Source: Streptomyces sp. Act143
GTDB lineage: Bacteria > Actinomycetota > Actinomycetes > Streptomycetales > Streptomycetaceae
Length of the DNA: 64,000 bases
Assembly (NCBI RefSeq): GCF_003143935.1
Contig: NZ_QFRX01000001.1
Coordinates: 754,071-818,070, forward strand
Reading direction: 5' to 3'
Positions 1 to 8,446 of the stretch are shown one piece after another; positions within the stretch are counted from its first letter, which is position 1; every line of letters starts with the position of its first letter. The translations under genes were made by a program, and so were the position numbers. The notes beneath the pieces were generated by a model. That model worked only from the letters and a program-made list of their open reading frames with translations, did not search any database and had not been told where the DNA came from.

Positions 1-1
1 C

Positions 2-757
2 GAGCCGGGGCTGCCCGAGCTGGCGGCGCCCCGGTACTGGTCGGAGCGGATTCTCCGCGGCGGTCTGGACCGGCTCGGCGAAAGCTATCCGCAGGTACGA
101 CTGAGCGCCGATCAGGTTCCGCACTCCGCGCCCGACGCCTTGGTGGCCGTGGGCGACGAGGCGGAGCTGCTGGTGCTCGGCAGCCGGGCCTTCAGCGGCT
201 TCGGCGGTTTCATGGCCGGTTCGGTGGCGCTGGCGACGGTGGCCCGGGTGACCCGGCCGGTGGTGCTGGTACGGGCCCACCAGCGTCTGGAGTCCGAGCA
301 TCTGCCGGATGCCGGGGGCGGTCCTTCCGTCAGGACGCCGTACCGGGAGGTGGTGGTCGGAGTCGATCCCGCGCACCGCTGTGACGAGTTGCTCGCGTTC
401 GCCTTCGAGAGCGCGGCGATGCGCTCCGCTCCGCTGCGCGCGTTGTTCGCGTGGCGGATGCCCTATGTGCAGAGCGCCGCGGAGGCCAAGGTCCGCGAGG
501 CCATGGGCCGGCACGCCGAGCGGGCTCTTCGCGCGGTGCTCGGGCCGTGGCGGGAGAAGTTCCCGCTGGTGGAGATCAGCGAGATCACGACGGAAGGGCG
601 AGCGGCCGAGCGGTTGACCCACGCCGCTCAGGACGCCGGCCTGCTGGTCGTCGGCCGCAAGATCCGGCCGGCCCGCGTCGGCACGCACACCGGGCCCGTG
701 GCGCACGCGGTGATGCACCACGCCCGCTGCCCGGTCGCCGTCGTTGCCCACGAGTGA
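2..757 (+). CDS. Universal stress protein, tandem USP domains (5' end outside window)
   Basis: The reading frame is open from the first bases, so the gene starts before the window; 251 residues are visible. Tandem Usp proteins in actinobacteria usually have about 290 residues, so roughly 40 are missing. Both halves end in the Usp nucleotide-binding pattern: VLGSR...GG...AGSV in the first domain, then GRKIRPARVGTHTGPV followed by HHARCPVAVV in the second. Usp proteins are cytoplasmic ATP-binding proteins induced by stress, in actinomycetes often under the hypoxia regulator DevR/OsdR. That fits the neighbours: a 2-oxoacid oxidoreductase, a DevS-like kinase and a second Usp at 8903-9736. A strong hairpin follows, so it is probably transcribed apart from the oxidoreductase operon. 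The family is certain; the physiological role is inferred from context. Confidence 0.9.
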   Translation, partial: EPGLPELAAPRYWSERILRGGLDRLGESYPQVRLSADQVPHSAPDALVAVGDEAELLVLGSRAFSGFGGFMAGSVALATVARVTRPVVLVRAHQRLESEHLPDAGGGPSVRTPYREVVVGVDPAHRCDELLAFAFESAAMRSAPLRALFAWRMPYVQSAAEAKVREAMGRHAERALRAVLGPWREKFPLVEISEITTEGRAAERLTHAAQDAGLLVVGRKIRPARVGTHTGPVAHAVMHHARCPVAVVAHE

Positions 758-782
758 GCGGCGACCGGCGGATCGGGATCGT

Positions 783-822
783 CCTTGCCCGGCCCGGCAG
801 CAGGAGGCCGGACCGGGCAAGG
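783..822 (+). terminator. Intrinsic hairpin after the first Usp gene
   Basis: Arms of 16 bases with one mismatch (783-798 and 807-822, inner part CCGGC/GCCGG, outer part CCTTGCCCGG/CCGGGCAAGG) close an 8-base loop 26 bases after the Usp stop. There is no U-tract, which is usual for Streptomyces terminators. It separates the Usp gene from the oxidoreductase operon. Confidence 0.65.
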
Positions 823-851
823 GCCGCGCCGGAGCCCCTCGGCCTCGTTCG

Positions 852-867
852 GGGGACGTTCGGCCCC
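852..867. promoter_or_regulatory. Candidate DevR/OsdR box upstream of the oxidoreductase operon
   Basis: The 16-mer GGGGACGTTCGGCCCC is an imperfect palindrome (GGGGAC/GGCCCC with 4 central bases) lying 62 bases before the gamma-subunit start. It has the layout of the mycobacterial Dev box (GGGAC/GGCCC half sites) and recurs in variants before other stress genes here. Assignment to a DevR-type regulator is inference. Confidence 0.5.
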
Positions 868-928
868 TCGGGAGAGCGCGCCGGGGAGCGTTACGACGGA
901 TCTCAGGCCCGTACGTGAGGAGGGTGCC

Positions 929-1504
929 GTGTTCCAGGTTCGTATCCACGGCCGGGGCGGCCAGGGGGCCGTCACGGCGGCGGAGTTGCTGTCGGTGGCG
1001 GCGTTCGTCGAGGGCCGCCACGCGCAGGCGTTCCCGAGTTTCGGTTCGGAGCGCACCGGGGCGCCGGTCATGGCGTTCTGCCGGATCGACGACCGGCCGA
1101 TCCGGGTCCGTGAGCCGGTCACCCGCCCCGACGCCCTGGTGGTCCAGGACGCGACGCTGCTGCATCAGGTGAACGTCCTCGAAGGACTCCGCCCCGGCGG
1201 CCCGGTCCTGGTCAACTCCCCGCGCGGGGCCGGCGAGCTCGGTCTGGAGTCCCTCACCGGCCCGGTCCTCACCGTCCCCGCCACCGCGCTGGCCCTGCGC
1301 CACGTGGGCCGCCCGGTGCCGAGTGCCGTCCTGCTGGGCGGGCTGGCCGCGCTGACGGGCTGTGTGTCCGTCGACGCGCTGGAGACCGCGATCCGGGGCC
1401 GGTTCCCCGGCGTGCTGGGCACGAACAACGCGGCGGCCGCCCGCGAGGCCTACGACTACGTCGAGGTGCTGTGCAAGGAGCACGCTCATGCTGAAGCAGA
1501 CTGA
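929..1504 (+). CDS. 2-oxoacid:acceptor oxidoreductase, gamma subunit
   Basis: First gene of a four-gene operon for an oxygen-sensitive thiamine-diphosphate enzyme that oxidatively decarboxylates a 2-oxoacid to acyl-CoA. The 191-residue product begins MFQVRIHGRGGQGAVTAAEL, whose GRGGQG motif is diagnostic of the gamma subunit (CoA/ThDP-interface domain); SFGSERTGAPV follows as in the family. The GTG at 929 was chosen because GAGGAGGG sits 4 bases upstream and the family starts exactly at this motif; an open frame back to 785 lacks such support. The 3' end overlaps the alpha-subunit start by 17 bases, implying translational coupling. A Dev-like box lies upstream. Pyruvate is the likely substrate, judged from the beta subunit; 2-ketoisovalerate remains possible. 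Confidence 0.9.
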   Translation: MFQVRIHGRGGQGAVTAAELLSVAAFVEGRHAQAFPSFGSERTGAPVMAFCRIDDRPIRVREPVTRPDALVVQDATLLHQVNVLEGLRPGGPVLVNSPRGAGELGLESLTGPVLTVPATALALRHVGRPVPSAVLLGGLAALTGCVSVDALETAIRGRFPGVLGTNNAAAAREAYDYVEVLCKEHAHAEAD

Positions 1505-2729
1505 GGGCTCGCGCGCGGTCGCCGAGACCGTCGCGTCCTGCCGTCCGGAAGTGATCGCCGCCTACCCGATCTCCCCCCAGACCCACATCGTCGAGCAGCT
1601 CAGCCGCCTGGTGAAGTCCGGTGCGCTCAAACCCTGCGAGTACGTCAACGTGGAGTCGGAGTACGCGGCGATGTCGTTGTGCATCGGCGCCTCGGCGGCC
1701 GGTGCCCGCACCTACACGGCGACGGCGAGCCAGGGCCTGCTGTACATGGTGGAGGCCCTCTACAACGCCTCCGGGCTCGGGTTGCCGATCGTGATGACGG
1801 TCGCCAACCGGGCGATCGGGGCGCCCATCAACATCTGGAACGACCACAGCGACAGCATGTCCCAGCGTGACTCGGGCTGGATCCAGCTGTACGCCCGCGA
1901 CAACCAGGAGGCGGCCGATCTGCATCCGCAGGCCTTCCGGCTGGCGGAGGAGCTGTCGCTGCCGGTGATGGTGTGCATGGACGGCTTCGTGCTGACGCAC
2001 GCCTGGGAGCGGATCGAGGTGCCGGAGCAGGCGCAGGTCGACGCGTTCCTGGCGCCGTACGAGCCCCGTCAGGTGCTCGATCCCGACGAGCCGGTGTCGA
2101 TCGGCGCGATGGTCGGCCCGGAGGCCTTCACCGAGGTGCGCTATCTCGCGCACGCCAAGCAGATGCAGGCGCTGGAGGCGATCCCGGACATCGCGCGGGA
2201 GTTCCGGCGGGCGTTCGGGCGGGACTCCGGGGGCCTGATCCATCCCTACCGGTGCGAGCGCGCCGGCACCATCGTCGTGGCGCTCGGCTCGGTGCTGGGC
2301 ACCGTCTGCGACGTCGTCGACGAGATGCGCGCGGACGGGGTGCGGATCGGGGCGCTGGGGATCACGTCCTTCCGGCCGTTCCCGCTGGAGGCGGTGCGGA
2401 CGGTGCTCGGCGGCGCGCGGCGGGTGGTCGTGCTGGAGCGCGCGCTCGCCGTCGGTGTCGGCGGGATCGTCTCGCAGAACGTGCGCACCGCGCTGTCGGG
2501 CATCCGGCTGGACGGGCACACGGTGGTCGCCGGGCTCGGCGGGCGCCCGATCACCAAGGAGTCGCTGCACCGGCTGTTCGCCGACGCGGTCGGCGGGCGG
2601 CTCGGGCATCTGGAGTTCCTGGACCTCGACACCGGCCTGGTGGAGCGGGAGCTGGCGCGGATGGCGCAGTCCCGCAGGTCGGGGCCGTCGGCGGAGAACA
2701 TCCTGCGCGATGTGGGGAGCAACCGATGA
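1488..2729 (+). CDS. 2-oxoacid:acceptor oxidoreductase, alpha subunit
   Basis: The 413-residue alpha subunit carries the ThDP pyrimidine-binding half of the enzyme. The N-terminal region holds AAYPISPQTHI and VNVESEYAAMS, the conserved substrate and ThDP contacts of PorA-type subunits, and TATASQGLLYM follows. A transketolase C-terminal-like domain (GTIVVALGSVLGTVCDVVDE onward) fills the last third. The length suits an archaeal-type separate PorA rather than a fused single-chain enzyme. The ATG lies inside the end of the gamma gene, and the stop overlaps the beta-subunit ATG (ATGA), so the subunits are made together. Genes of this kind are unusual for a strict aerobe and suggest a function under oxygen limitation. 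Confidence 0.92.
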   Translation: MLKQTEGSRAVAETVASCRPEVIAAYPISPQTHIVEQLSRLVKSGALKPCEYVNVESEYAAMSLCIGASAAGARTYTATASQGLLYMVEALYNASGLGLPIVMTVANRAIGAPINIWNDHSDSMSQRDSGWIQLYARDNQEAADLHPQAFRLAEELSLPVMVCMDGFVLTHAWERIEVPEQAQVDAFLAPYEPRQVLDPDEPVSIGAMVGPEAFTEVRYLAHAKQMQALEAIPDIAREFRRAFGRDSGGLIHPYRCERAGTIVVALGSVLGTVCDVVDEMRADGVRIGALGITSFRPFPLEAVRTVLGGARRVVVLERALAVGVGGIVSQNVRTALSGIRLDGHTVVAGLGGRPITKESLHRLFADAVGGRLGHLEFLDLDTGLVERELARMAQSRRSGPSAENILRDVGSNR

Positions 2730-3730
2730 ACGCCGCTCAGCAGGTGAAGTTCTACCAGGTGGGCAGTTTCGCCGCCGGGAACCGGCTGCTGGACCCGGAG
2801 TTGCGGTCCGACCAGGCCGATCCGGACCGCTCCAACGCGCTCACCTGCGGCCACCGCGCCTGCCAGGGCTGCGGCGAGGCGCTCGGCGCCCGGTACGTCC
2901 TGGACGCGGCGCAGCGGGCGAGCGGCGGCCGGGTGATCGCGGTCAACGCGACCGGCTGCCTGGAGGTGTTCTCGACGCCGTACCCGGAGACCTCCTGGCA
3001 ACTGCCCTGGCTGCACTCGCTGTTCGGCAACGCCCCGGCCGTCGCCTCGGGGGTCGCCGCGGCGCTGCGCGCCAAGGGCCGCACCGACGTCCGGGTGGTC
3101 GGTCAGGGCGGGGACGGCGGCACCGTCGACATCGGCCTGGGCTGTCTGTCCGGCATGTTCGAACGCAACGACGACGTCCTGTACGTGTGTTACGACAACG
3201 AGGCGTACATGAACACCGGCGTGCAGCGCTCCGGGGCCACTCCCCCGGCCGCGCGCACGGCGACCACCCAGACGGTCGGCGAGGCGCCCGGCGCCCCCTT
3301 CGGCCAGGGCAAGAGCCTGCCGTTGATCGCGATGGCGCACGAGATCCCGTACGTCGCCACCGCCACCGTCGCGGGGCTGCGCGACCTGGAGGCCAAGGTG
3401 CACCGGGCGATGGGGCTGCGCGGCGCCCGCTATCTGCACGTCCTGGTGCCCTGCCCGCTCGGCTGGGGCACGGCCTCCTGCGACACGGTCCGGATCGCGC
3501 GGCTGGCCGAACAGAGCGGCCTCTTCCCGGTGTTCGAGGCCGTCGACGGTGAGGTCACCGAGGTGACGAAGATCCGCCGACGGGTGCCCGTCGAGGAGTA
3601 CCTGCGCCCGCAGAAGCGGTACGCGCACCTCTTCGAGCCGGAGGTCCGCACGGACGTCATCGCCCGCCTCCAGTGGACGGCCGACCGGAACATCAAGCGC
3701 TTCGAGCTGGCCGAGGAGGTCGTGCCGTGA
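2726..3730 (+). CDS. 2-oxoacid:acceptor oxidoreductase, beta subunit (PorB-like)
   Basis: The 334-residue beta subunit binds ThDP pyrophosphate and the active-site [4Fe-4S] cluster. The ThDP/Mg motif is visible as GGDGGTVDIG with YDNEAYMNTG about 30 residues later. Cysteines of CGHRACQGCGE near residue 40, NATGCLEVFST and the PCPLGW segment give the four cluster ligands expected of PorB; KorB-type 2-oxoglutarate enzymes lack the later one, so pyruvate is the more likely substrate. SGATPP after the N-E-Y loop is also typical of pyruvate enzymes. Start and stop both overlap neighbours by four bases. The family is firm; substrate specificity is inferred from motifs only. Confidence 0.92.
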   Translation: MNAAQQVKFYQVGSFAAGNRLLDPELRSDQADPDRSNALTCGHRACQGCGEALGARYVLDAAQRASGGRVIAVNATGCLEVFSTPYPETSWQLPWLHSLFGNAPAVASGVAAALRAKGRTDVRVVGQGGDGGTVDIGLGCLSGMFERNDDVLYVCYDNEAYMNTGVQRSGATPPAARTATTQTVGEAPGAPFGQGKSLPLIAMAHEIPYVATATVAGLRDLEAKVHRAMGLRGARYLHVLVPCPLGWGTASCDTVRIARLAEQSGLFPVFEAVDGEVTEVTKIRRRVPVEEYLRPQKRYAHLFEPEVRTDVIARLQWTADRNIKRFELAEEVVP

Positions 3731-5352
3731 AGGACAAGCCGTTCGCGATCACCCTGGACGTGGGCTCCAGTCTGGCCAACCGGACCGGCGCCTGGCGCAC
3801 CGAACGCCCCGAGTACGTCCACCGGTTGCCGCCGTGCAACGCGGCCTGCCCGGCCGGTGAGAACATCCAGCAGTGGCTGTTCCACGCGGAGAACGGCGAC
3901 TACGCGTCCGCGTGGCGGGAGCTGATGCGGGACAACCCGCTGCCGGCCGTGATGGGCCGGATCTGCTACCACCCCTGCGAGACCGCCTGCAACCGCGTCC
4001 AGGTCGACGACGCGGTCGGCATCAACTCCGTCGAGCGCTTCCTGGGCGACGAGGCGATCCGGCAGGGCTGGACGGTCGAGGCCCCGCCGGTCACCTCCGG
4101 CAAGCGCGTCCTCGTCGTCGGCTCCGGCCCCGCCGGGCTGTCCGCCGCCTACCATCTGCGGCTGCTGGGCCACGAGGTGACGATCCGTGAGGCGCAGGAC
4201 CGGCCGGGCGGCATGATGCGCTACGGCATCCCGCGCTACCGGCTGCCGCGCGAGGTGCTGGACGCGGAGATCGACCGCGTCCTGGCGCTCGGCATCACCC
4301 TGGAGCTCGGCACGCGCGTGGACGACGTCCTCGCGGCGCAGCGGGACGGCGGTTTCGACGCCGTGTTCCTGGCCGTGGGCGCGGGCATCGGCCGCCGCGC
4401 CTACATCCCGGCGGGCGACAGCGCCCGCGTCCTGGACGCCGTGACCCTGCTGGGCGGCATGGAGGGCGAGGGCCCGCCGCTGCTGGGCCGCAGGGTCGCC
4501 GTCTACGGCGGCGGCAACACGGCCATGGACGCGGCGCGTACCGCCCGCAGGCTCGGCGCGACCGATGCCGTGGTGGTCTACCGCCGCACCCGCGACCGCA
4601 TGCCGGCGCACGACGAGGAGGTGACGGAGGCCCTGGAGGAGGGCGTGCGGATGAAGTGGCTGTCGACCATCAAGCACGCCGACGGCGGCCGGATCACCAT
4701 CGAGCGGATGAAGCTCGACGCGACCGGATTCCCGCAGCCGACCGGCGAGTTCGAGGAGCTGGACGCCGACACGGTGGTCCTCGCCCTCGGCCAGGAGTCC
4801 GACCTGTCCCTGGTGGAGGGCGTCCCGGGGCTCGCCGTGGACCACGGCACGGTCGAGGTCGCCGACGGGCTGATGACGGGCCGTCGGGGCATCTTCGCCG
4901 GGGGCGACATGGTGCCCGCCGAGCGCACCGCGACCGTGGCCGTGGGACACGGCAAGAAGGCCGCCCGGCACATCGACGCCCATCTGCGGGGCACCTCCTA
5001 CCAGCCGGGCCCGAAGCACGCGCCGGCCGCCTTCGACCGGCTCAACACCTGGTACTACGCCGACGCCCCCGCCGCCGTGCGTCCGCGGCTCGAACTCGCC
5101 CGCCGCGTCTCGACGTTCGACGAGGTGGTCCAGGGCCTCGACGAGTCCACGGCGCTCTTCGAGGCGCGCCGCTGCATGTCGTGCGGGAACTGCTTCGAGT
5201 GCGACAACTGCTACGGCGTCTGCCCGGACAACGCGATCACGAAGCTGGGACCGGGAAAGGGGTTCGCGATCGACCTGGACTACTGCAAGGGGTGCGGGCT
5301 GTGCGTGGCCGAGTGCCCCTCCGGGTCCATGGAGATGCTGCCGGAGGAGTGA
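3727..5352 (+). CDS. GltD-like NADPH oxidoreductase with C-terminal 2x[4Fe-4S] ferredoxin domain
   Basis: The 541-residue protein combines three parts. Residues about 30-115 form the cysteine-rich N-terminal domain of glutamate-synthase beta chains (PPCNAACPAGENIQQW, CYHPCETACNR). Residues about 125-430 are a two-dinucleotide flavoprotein: FAD fold VLVVGSGPAGLSAAYH, NADPH fold VAVYGGGNTAMDAAR, and GIFAGGDMV near the end. The last 70 residues carry ferredoxin motifs CFECDNCYGVCP and CKGCGLCVAECP, preceded by an extra CMSCGNC. It takes the place of the small delta ferredoxin subunit of archaeal pyruvate oxidoreductases, so electrons from the oxoacid probably pass through the clusters and FAD to NADP+. 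GTGA overlap with the beta gene supports one complex. A true GltD role is unlikely because no gltB is adjacent. Confidence 0.88.
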   Translation: MKDKPFAITLDVGSSLANRTGAWRTERPEYVHRLPPCNAACPAGENIQQWLFHAENGDYASAWRELMRDNPLPAVMGRICYHPCETACNRVQVDDAVGINSVERFLGDEAIRQGWTVEAPPVTSGKRVLVVGSGPAGLSAAYHLRLLGHEVTIREAQDRPGGMMRYGIPRYRLPREVLDAEIDRVLALGITLELGTRVDDVLAAQRDGGFDAVFLAVGAGIGRRAYIPAGDSARVLDAVTLLGGMEGEGPPLLGRRVAVYGGGNTAMDAARTARRLGATDAVVVYRRTRDRMPAHDEEVTEALEEGVRMKWLSTIKHADGGRITIERMKLDATGFPQPTGEFEELDADTVVLALGQESDLSLVEGVPGLAVDHGTVEVADGLMTGRRGIFAGGDMVPAERTATVAVGHGKKAARHIDAHLRGTSYQPGPKHAPAAFDRLNTWYYADAPAAVRPRLELARRVSTFDEVVQGLDESTALFEARRCMSCGNCFECDNCYGVCPDNAITKLGPGKGFAIDLDYCKGCGLCVAECPSGSMEMLPEE

Positions 5353-5368
5353 GGGCGGTGCGGCACGG

Positions 5369-5394
5369 GGGGTGACCCGGGGCGGGGTTACCCC
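5369..5394. terminator. Hairpin between convergent oxidoreductase operon and kinase gene
   Basis: GGGGTGACCC and GGGTTACCCC form a 10-base stem with one mismatch around a 6-base loop. It lies 17 bases after the oxidoreductase stop and overlaps the last codons of the opposing kinase gene, so it could terminate transcription from both sides. Confidence 0.6.
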
Positions 5395-7118
5395 TCCTCG
5401 CGGGGCACCGGCACCCGCCACTCCAGCCTGGTCCCGCCGCCCTCCGGCGTGCCGATCTCGAAGTCGCCGCCCAACTGCCGGGCCCGCTCGGCCATGTTGG
5501 CCAGCCCGCTGCGCCGCCCGTCGGCCGGGACACCCACCCCGTTGTCGGCCACCGTCAGCCGCACCTCGCGGCCGTCGGTCTCCAGGGCGACCTCGGCACG
5601 GTCGGCGCGGGCGTGCCGGGCGACATTGGTCAGCGCCTCGGACAGCACGGCCGTCACCTGGTCGGCGATCTCCCGCGGCACGTCCGTGTCGACGAGGCCG
5701 ACCATGCGGACGCTGGGGGCGAAGCCCAGCACGGTGGCGGCCTCGCCCGCAGCCCGCACGACACGGGCGCGCAGTCCGGTGCCCGCGGCTCCGTCACGGG
5801 CCCGCAGCCCGAAGATGGTCGACCGGATGATCTTGATGGTCTCGTCCAGGTCGTCGACCGCCCGGACCACCCGCTCGGAGGCCTCCCGGTGGTCGATGAA
5901 ACGGCCGGCGCTCTGCAGGGTCATGCCAGTGGCGAAGAGCCGCTGGATGGCGAGGTCGTGCAGGTCGCGGGCGATCCGGTCGCGGTCCTTGAGCAGTGCG
6001 ATCTGCTCGGCGTCCTGGCGGCGCTCGGCCAGCTCCAGCGCGATCGCGGCCTGTGCGGCGAAGCCGTGCAGCGGCTCGGTCTCCTTTTCGGAGAACGCCG
6101 TCCGGCCGGTCTCCCGCGCCAGCAGCAGCACACCGCGCAGGCCCTCCCCGGTGCCGATGGGCACGGCCACGGCCGCACCGAGACCGGTGAAGCGCGGCTC
6201 GGCGTTCGCCACCCGCTCGTCGCGGGAGACGTCCGGGCTGGTCACCGGGTTGCCACTGGCGAAGGCCCGCCCGATCAGGCTGTTGTCCGCGGACAGGACG
6301 AGCCCGTAGTGCGCCTCGGCACCTGTTCCGACGGCGAGTTCCACCCGCAGCGAGTCGGTGCCCTCCAGCGGCATGGCGATCACGGTGAGGGCGGCACCGG
6401 TGATCTCCCGGGCGCTCTCGGCGATCAGCGCGAGGGCCGCGCCGCGTTCGCTGCCGGACATCAGGTTCTGGGTGATGTCCGCGGTGGCCCGCAGCCAGCG
6501 CTCCCTAAGCCGGGACTCCTCGTACAGCCGGGCGTTGTCGATGGCGACACCGGCGGCGACGGCGAGGGTCGACAGCACCGACTCGTCCTCCTCGTCGAAC
6601 TGCACCCCACCCCGCTTCTCCGTCAGATACAGGTTGCCGAACACCTGGTCCCGCACCCGGATGGGAACGCCGAGGAAGGTGTTCATCGGTGGATGGTGCG
6701 CCGGGAACCCGTAGGAGGAGGGGTGTTCGGAGAGCTTCACCAGCCGCAGCGGCTCCGGGTTGGTGATGAGCTCCCCGAGGATGCCGTGCCCCTCCGGGTA
6801 CGGGCCGATCCGGGCGATCTGCTCCTCGTCCACACCGACGGTGTGGAAGGCCGACAGCCGCTTGCCGTCGGGGCCGATCACGCCCAGGGCCGCGTACTGC
6901 GCGTCGACCAGGGCCGCGGCGGCCTCCACGATGCTGTGCAGGGCCTGCTCCAGGTCGAGTTCCCGGCCGACCGAGAGCACCGCCTCCAGCAGGCTGTGCA
7001 CCCGGTCGCGGGTGCCGCGGGCAGCGTCCAGCCGCGCCTGCAGCTCCTCCAGCAGCTCGTCGAGCTTGAGCTGCGGCAGCCGTACGCGAGCCTCCCCGGC
7101 CTGCTCAAGGCTTCCCAC
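5388..7118 (-). CDS. DevS/OsdK-like GAF-GAF sensor histidine kinase (orphan copy)
   Basis: The 576-residue cytoplasmic kinase has a short coiled N-terminus (LDELLEELQARLDAARGTRD), two GAF domains (about 40-190 and 205-365), a HisKA_3 dimerisation domain with phospho-acceptor His387 in ARDLHDLAIQRLFA, and a HATPase domain ending DNGVGVP...GLANMAERA. In mycobacterial DevS the first GAF holds a heme ligated by His149; here the same place has AHHPPM (His141/142), so heme-based oxygen or NO sensing is likely but inferred. The GTG at 7118 was preferred over an upstream ATG because GGAGG lies 7 bases before it and the paralogue at 46812-48536 starts identically. No response regulator is adjacent; the one at 48666 is the probable partner. 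Confidence 0.9.
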   Translation of the reverse strand: MGSLEQAGEARVRLPQLKLDELLEELQARLDAARGTRDRVHSLLEAVLSVGRELDLEQALHSIVEAAAALVDAQYAALGVIGPDGKRLSAFHTVGVDEEQIARIGPYPEGHGILGELITNPEPLRLVKLSEHPSSYGFPAHHPPMNTFLGVPIRVRDQVFGNLYLTEKRGGVQFDEEDESVLSTLAVAAGVAIDNARLYEESRLRERWLRATADITQNLMSGSERGAALALIAESAREITGAALTVIAMPLEGTDSLRVELAVGTGAEAHYGLVLSADNSLIGRAFASGNPVTSPDVSRDERVANAEPRFTGLGAAVAVPIGTGEGLRGVLLLARETGRTAFSEKETEPLHGFAAQAAIALELAERRQDAEQIALLKDRDRIARDLHDLAIQRLFATGMTLQSAGRFIDHREASERVVRAVDDLDETIKIIRSTIFGLRARDGAAGTGLRARVVRAAGEAATVLGFAPSVRMVGLVDTDVPREIADQVTAVLSEALTNVARHARADRAEVALETDGREVRLTVADNGVGVPADGRRSGLANMAERARQLGGDFEIGTPEGGGTRLEWRVPVPREEG

Positions 7119-7150
7119 CCGTGCTCCTCCACGTCTCCTCGGCGCATTCG

Positions 7151-7187
7151 GGCCGACCATCGCGGTCAAGTGCCACGGTAATGGTCC
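7151..7187 (-). promoter_or_regulatory. Conserved upstream element of the kinase gene
   Basis: Read on the minus strand, TACCGTGGCA followed by GGTCGGCC lies about 33-69 bases before the start codon. The same two blocks occur at the same distances before the paralogous kinase (48570-48606), while the sequence between them differs. Conservation outside the coding part suggests a promoter or operator duplicated with the gene. Confidence 0.4.
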
Positions 7188-7241
7188 ACGGCGAGGAGCG
7201 ATACAGGATCTGAGCAGGTGGAAGTGACCGGGGAGCCGCTG

Positions 7242-8270
7242 TCAGCCGCGCCCCAGCCGTGCGGCGACGTACTCGGTGAGGTCCAGGAGGCGGTTGGTGT
7301 AACCCCACTCGTTGTCGTACCAGCCGAAGACCTTGACCAGCTCGCCGCTGGCCTGGGTGAGCGGGGCGTCCAGGACGCACGAGGCCGGATCGCCGACGAT
7401 GTCGCGGGACACGATCGGCGCGTCGGACACCCGGAGCACGCCCTTCAGCGCCCCGTCGGCGGCCTCCCGGAAGGCCGCGTTGACCTCGTCCGCGGTCACC
7501 GGCCGCTCCAGCACCACCGTCAGGTCGGTCAGCGAGCCGTCCTCCACGGGCACGCGCACGGCGATGCCGTCCAGGGTGCCCGCCAGCTCCGGCAGCACCA
7601 GCCCCACGGCACGGGCGGCCCCGGTGCTGGTCGGGATGATGTTGACGGCGGCGCTGCGGCCGCGGCGCAGGTCCTTGTGCGGTCCGTCGAGGACGACCTG
7701 GTCGTTGGTGTAGCCGTGGATGGTCGTCATGAGACCCTTGTCGATCCCGAAGGACTCGTCGAGGACCTTCACCATCGGCGCCACACAGTTGGTGGTGCAG
7801 GAGGCGTTGGAGACGACGTGGTCGCGCTCCGGGTCGTAGGTGTCCTCGTTCACCCCCATCACGACGGTGGCGTCGACGCCCTTGCCCGGCACGGACAGCA
7901 GCACCTTGCGGGCGCCCGACCTCAGGTGAAGGCCGGCGTCCTCGCGGGTGCGGAAGCGTCCAGTGGACTCGATGACGATGTCGACGCCCAGCTCGCCCCA
8001 GGCCAGGGCGGCCGGGTCCCGCTCGGCGGTCACCGCGATCCGCCGGCCGTCCACCGTGAGGGAGTCGCCGTCGTGTTCGACGGTGCGGCCGATACGGCCG
8101 TACGTCGAGTCGTACGCCAGCAGGTGCGCCAGCGCCGCCGGGGAGGTGATGTCGTTGACCGCCACGACCTCCACCGGCGCGCCGGCCGCCCGCTCCGCGC
8201 GCTCCAGCACGAGGCGCAGGTAGTTGCGGCCGATGCGGCCGAATCCGTTGATGCCCACGCGCACGCTCAT
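7242..8270 (-). CDS. gap: Glyceraldehyde-3-phosphate dehydrogenase, type I
   Basis: The 342-residue glycolytic enzyme oxidises glyceraldehyde 3-phosphate with NAD+ and phosphate. The NAD-binding start VRVGINGFGRIGRNYLR and the catalytic SNASCTTNC (nucleophile Cys158) are intact, as are TTIHGYTNDQ and WYDNEWGY at the C-terminus. The start ATG is preceded by GGAGGACGAAGGAC. Streptomycetes usually carry more than one gap gene; a copy beside hypoxia-type regulators suggests this isozyme serves glycolytic flux under low oxygen or dormancy, which is inferred from position. Palindromes of the Dev type lie in the divergent region with the hibernation-factor gene. Confidence 0.95.
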   Translation of the reverse strand: MSVRVGINGFGRIGRNYLRLVLERAERAAGAPVEVVAVNDITSPAALAHLLAYDSTYGRIGRTVEHDGDSLTVDGRRIAVTAERDPAALAWGELGVDIVIESTGRFRTREDAGLHLRSGARKVLLSVPGKGVDATVVMGVNEDTYDPERDHVVSNASCTTNCVAPMVKVLDESFGIDKGLMTTIHGYTNDQVVLDGPHKDLRRGRSAAVNIIPTSTGAARAVGLVLPELAGTLDGIAVRVPVEDGSLTDLTVVLERPVTADEVNAAFREAADGALKGVLRVSDAPIVSRDIVGDPASCVLDAPLTQASGELVKVFGWYDNEWGYTNRLLDLTEYVAARLGRG

Positions 8271-8367
8271 GTCCTTCGTCCTCCTGATCGGTGTCCGGTG
8301 GTTGCGGTGCGCTCCCAGCCTCCAACCGGGGCCCCCGTAGAGGGAGGGCCTTAAGGGGGCGATGTCC

Positions 8368-8381
8368 GGGCCACCTGGCCC
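8368..8381. promoter_or_regulatory. Candidate DevR/OsdR box between gap and hibernation factor
   Basis: The perfect palindrome GGGCCACCTGGCCC lies 66 bases before the hibernation-factor start and about 100 bases before the divergent gap start. A half-site-like AGGGCCTTAAGGGGG occurs just upstream at 8346. The resemblance to other boxes in the window is weaker than at 43270 or 49516. Confidence 0.35.
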
Positions 8382-8446
8382 TGGGAGCGGGTGCCCGCGG
8401 GCGGGAGGGTGGAACCGTCGGAAGAGATCAGAGGGAGATGGGACAC

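Noticed and set aside
1269..2609. Long minus-strand frame opposite the oxidoreductase alpha gene
   Set aside because: It is low-complexity and rich in His, Arg and Pro, with no motif; the plus strand has family motifs throughout and coupled starts.
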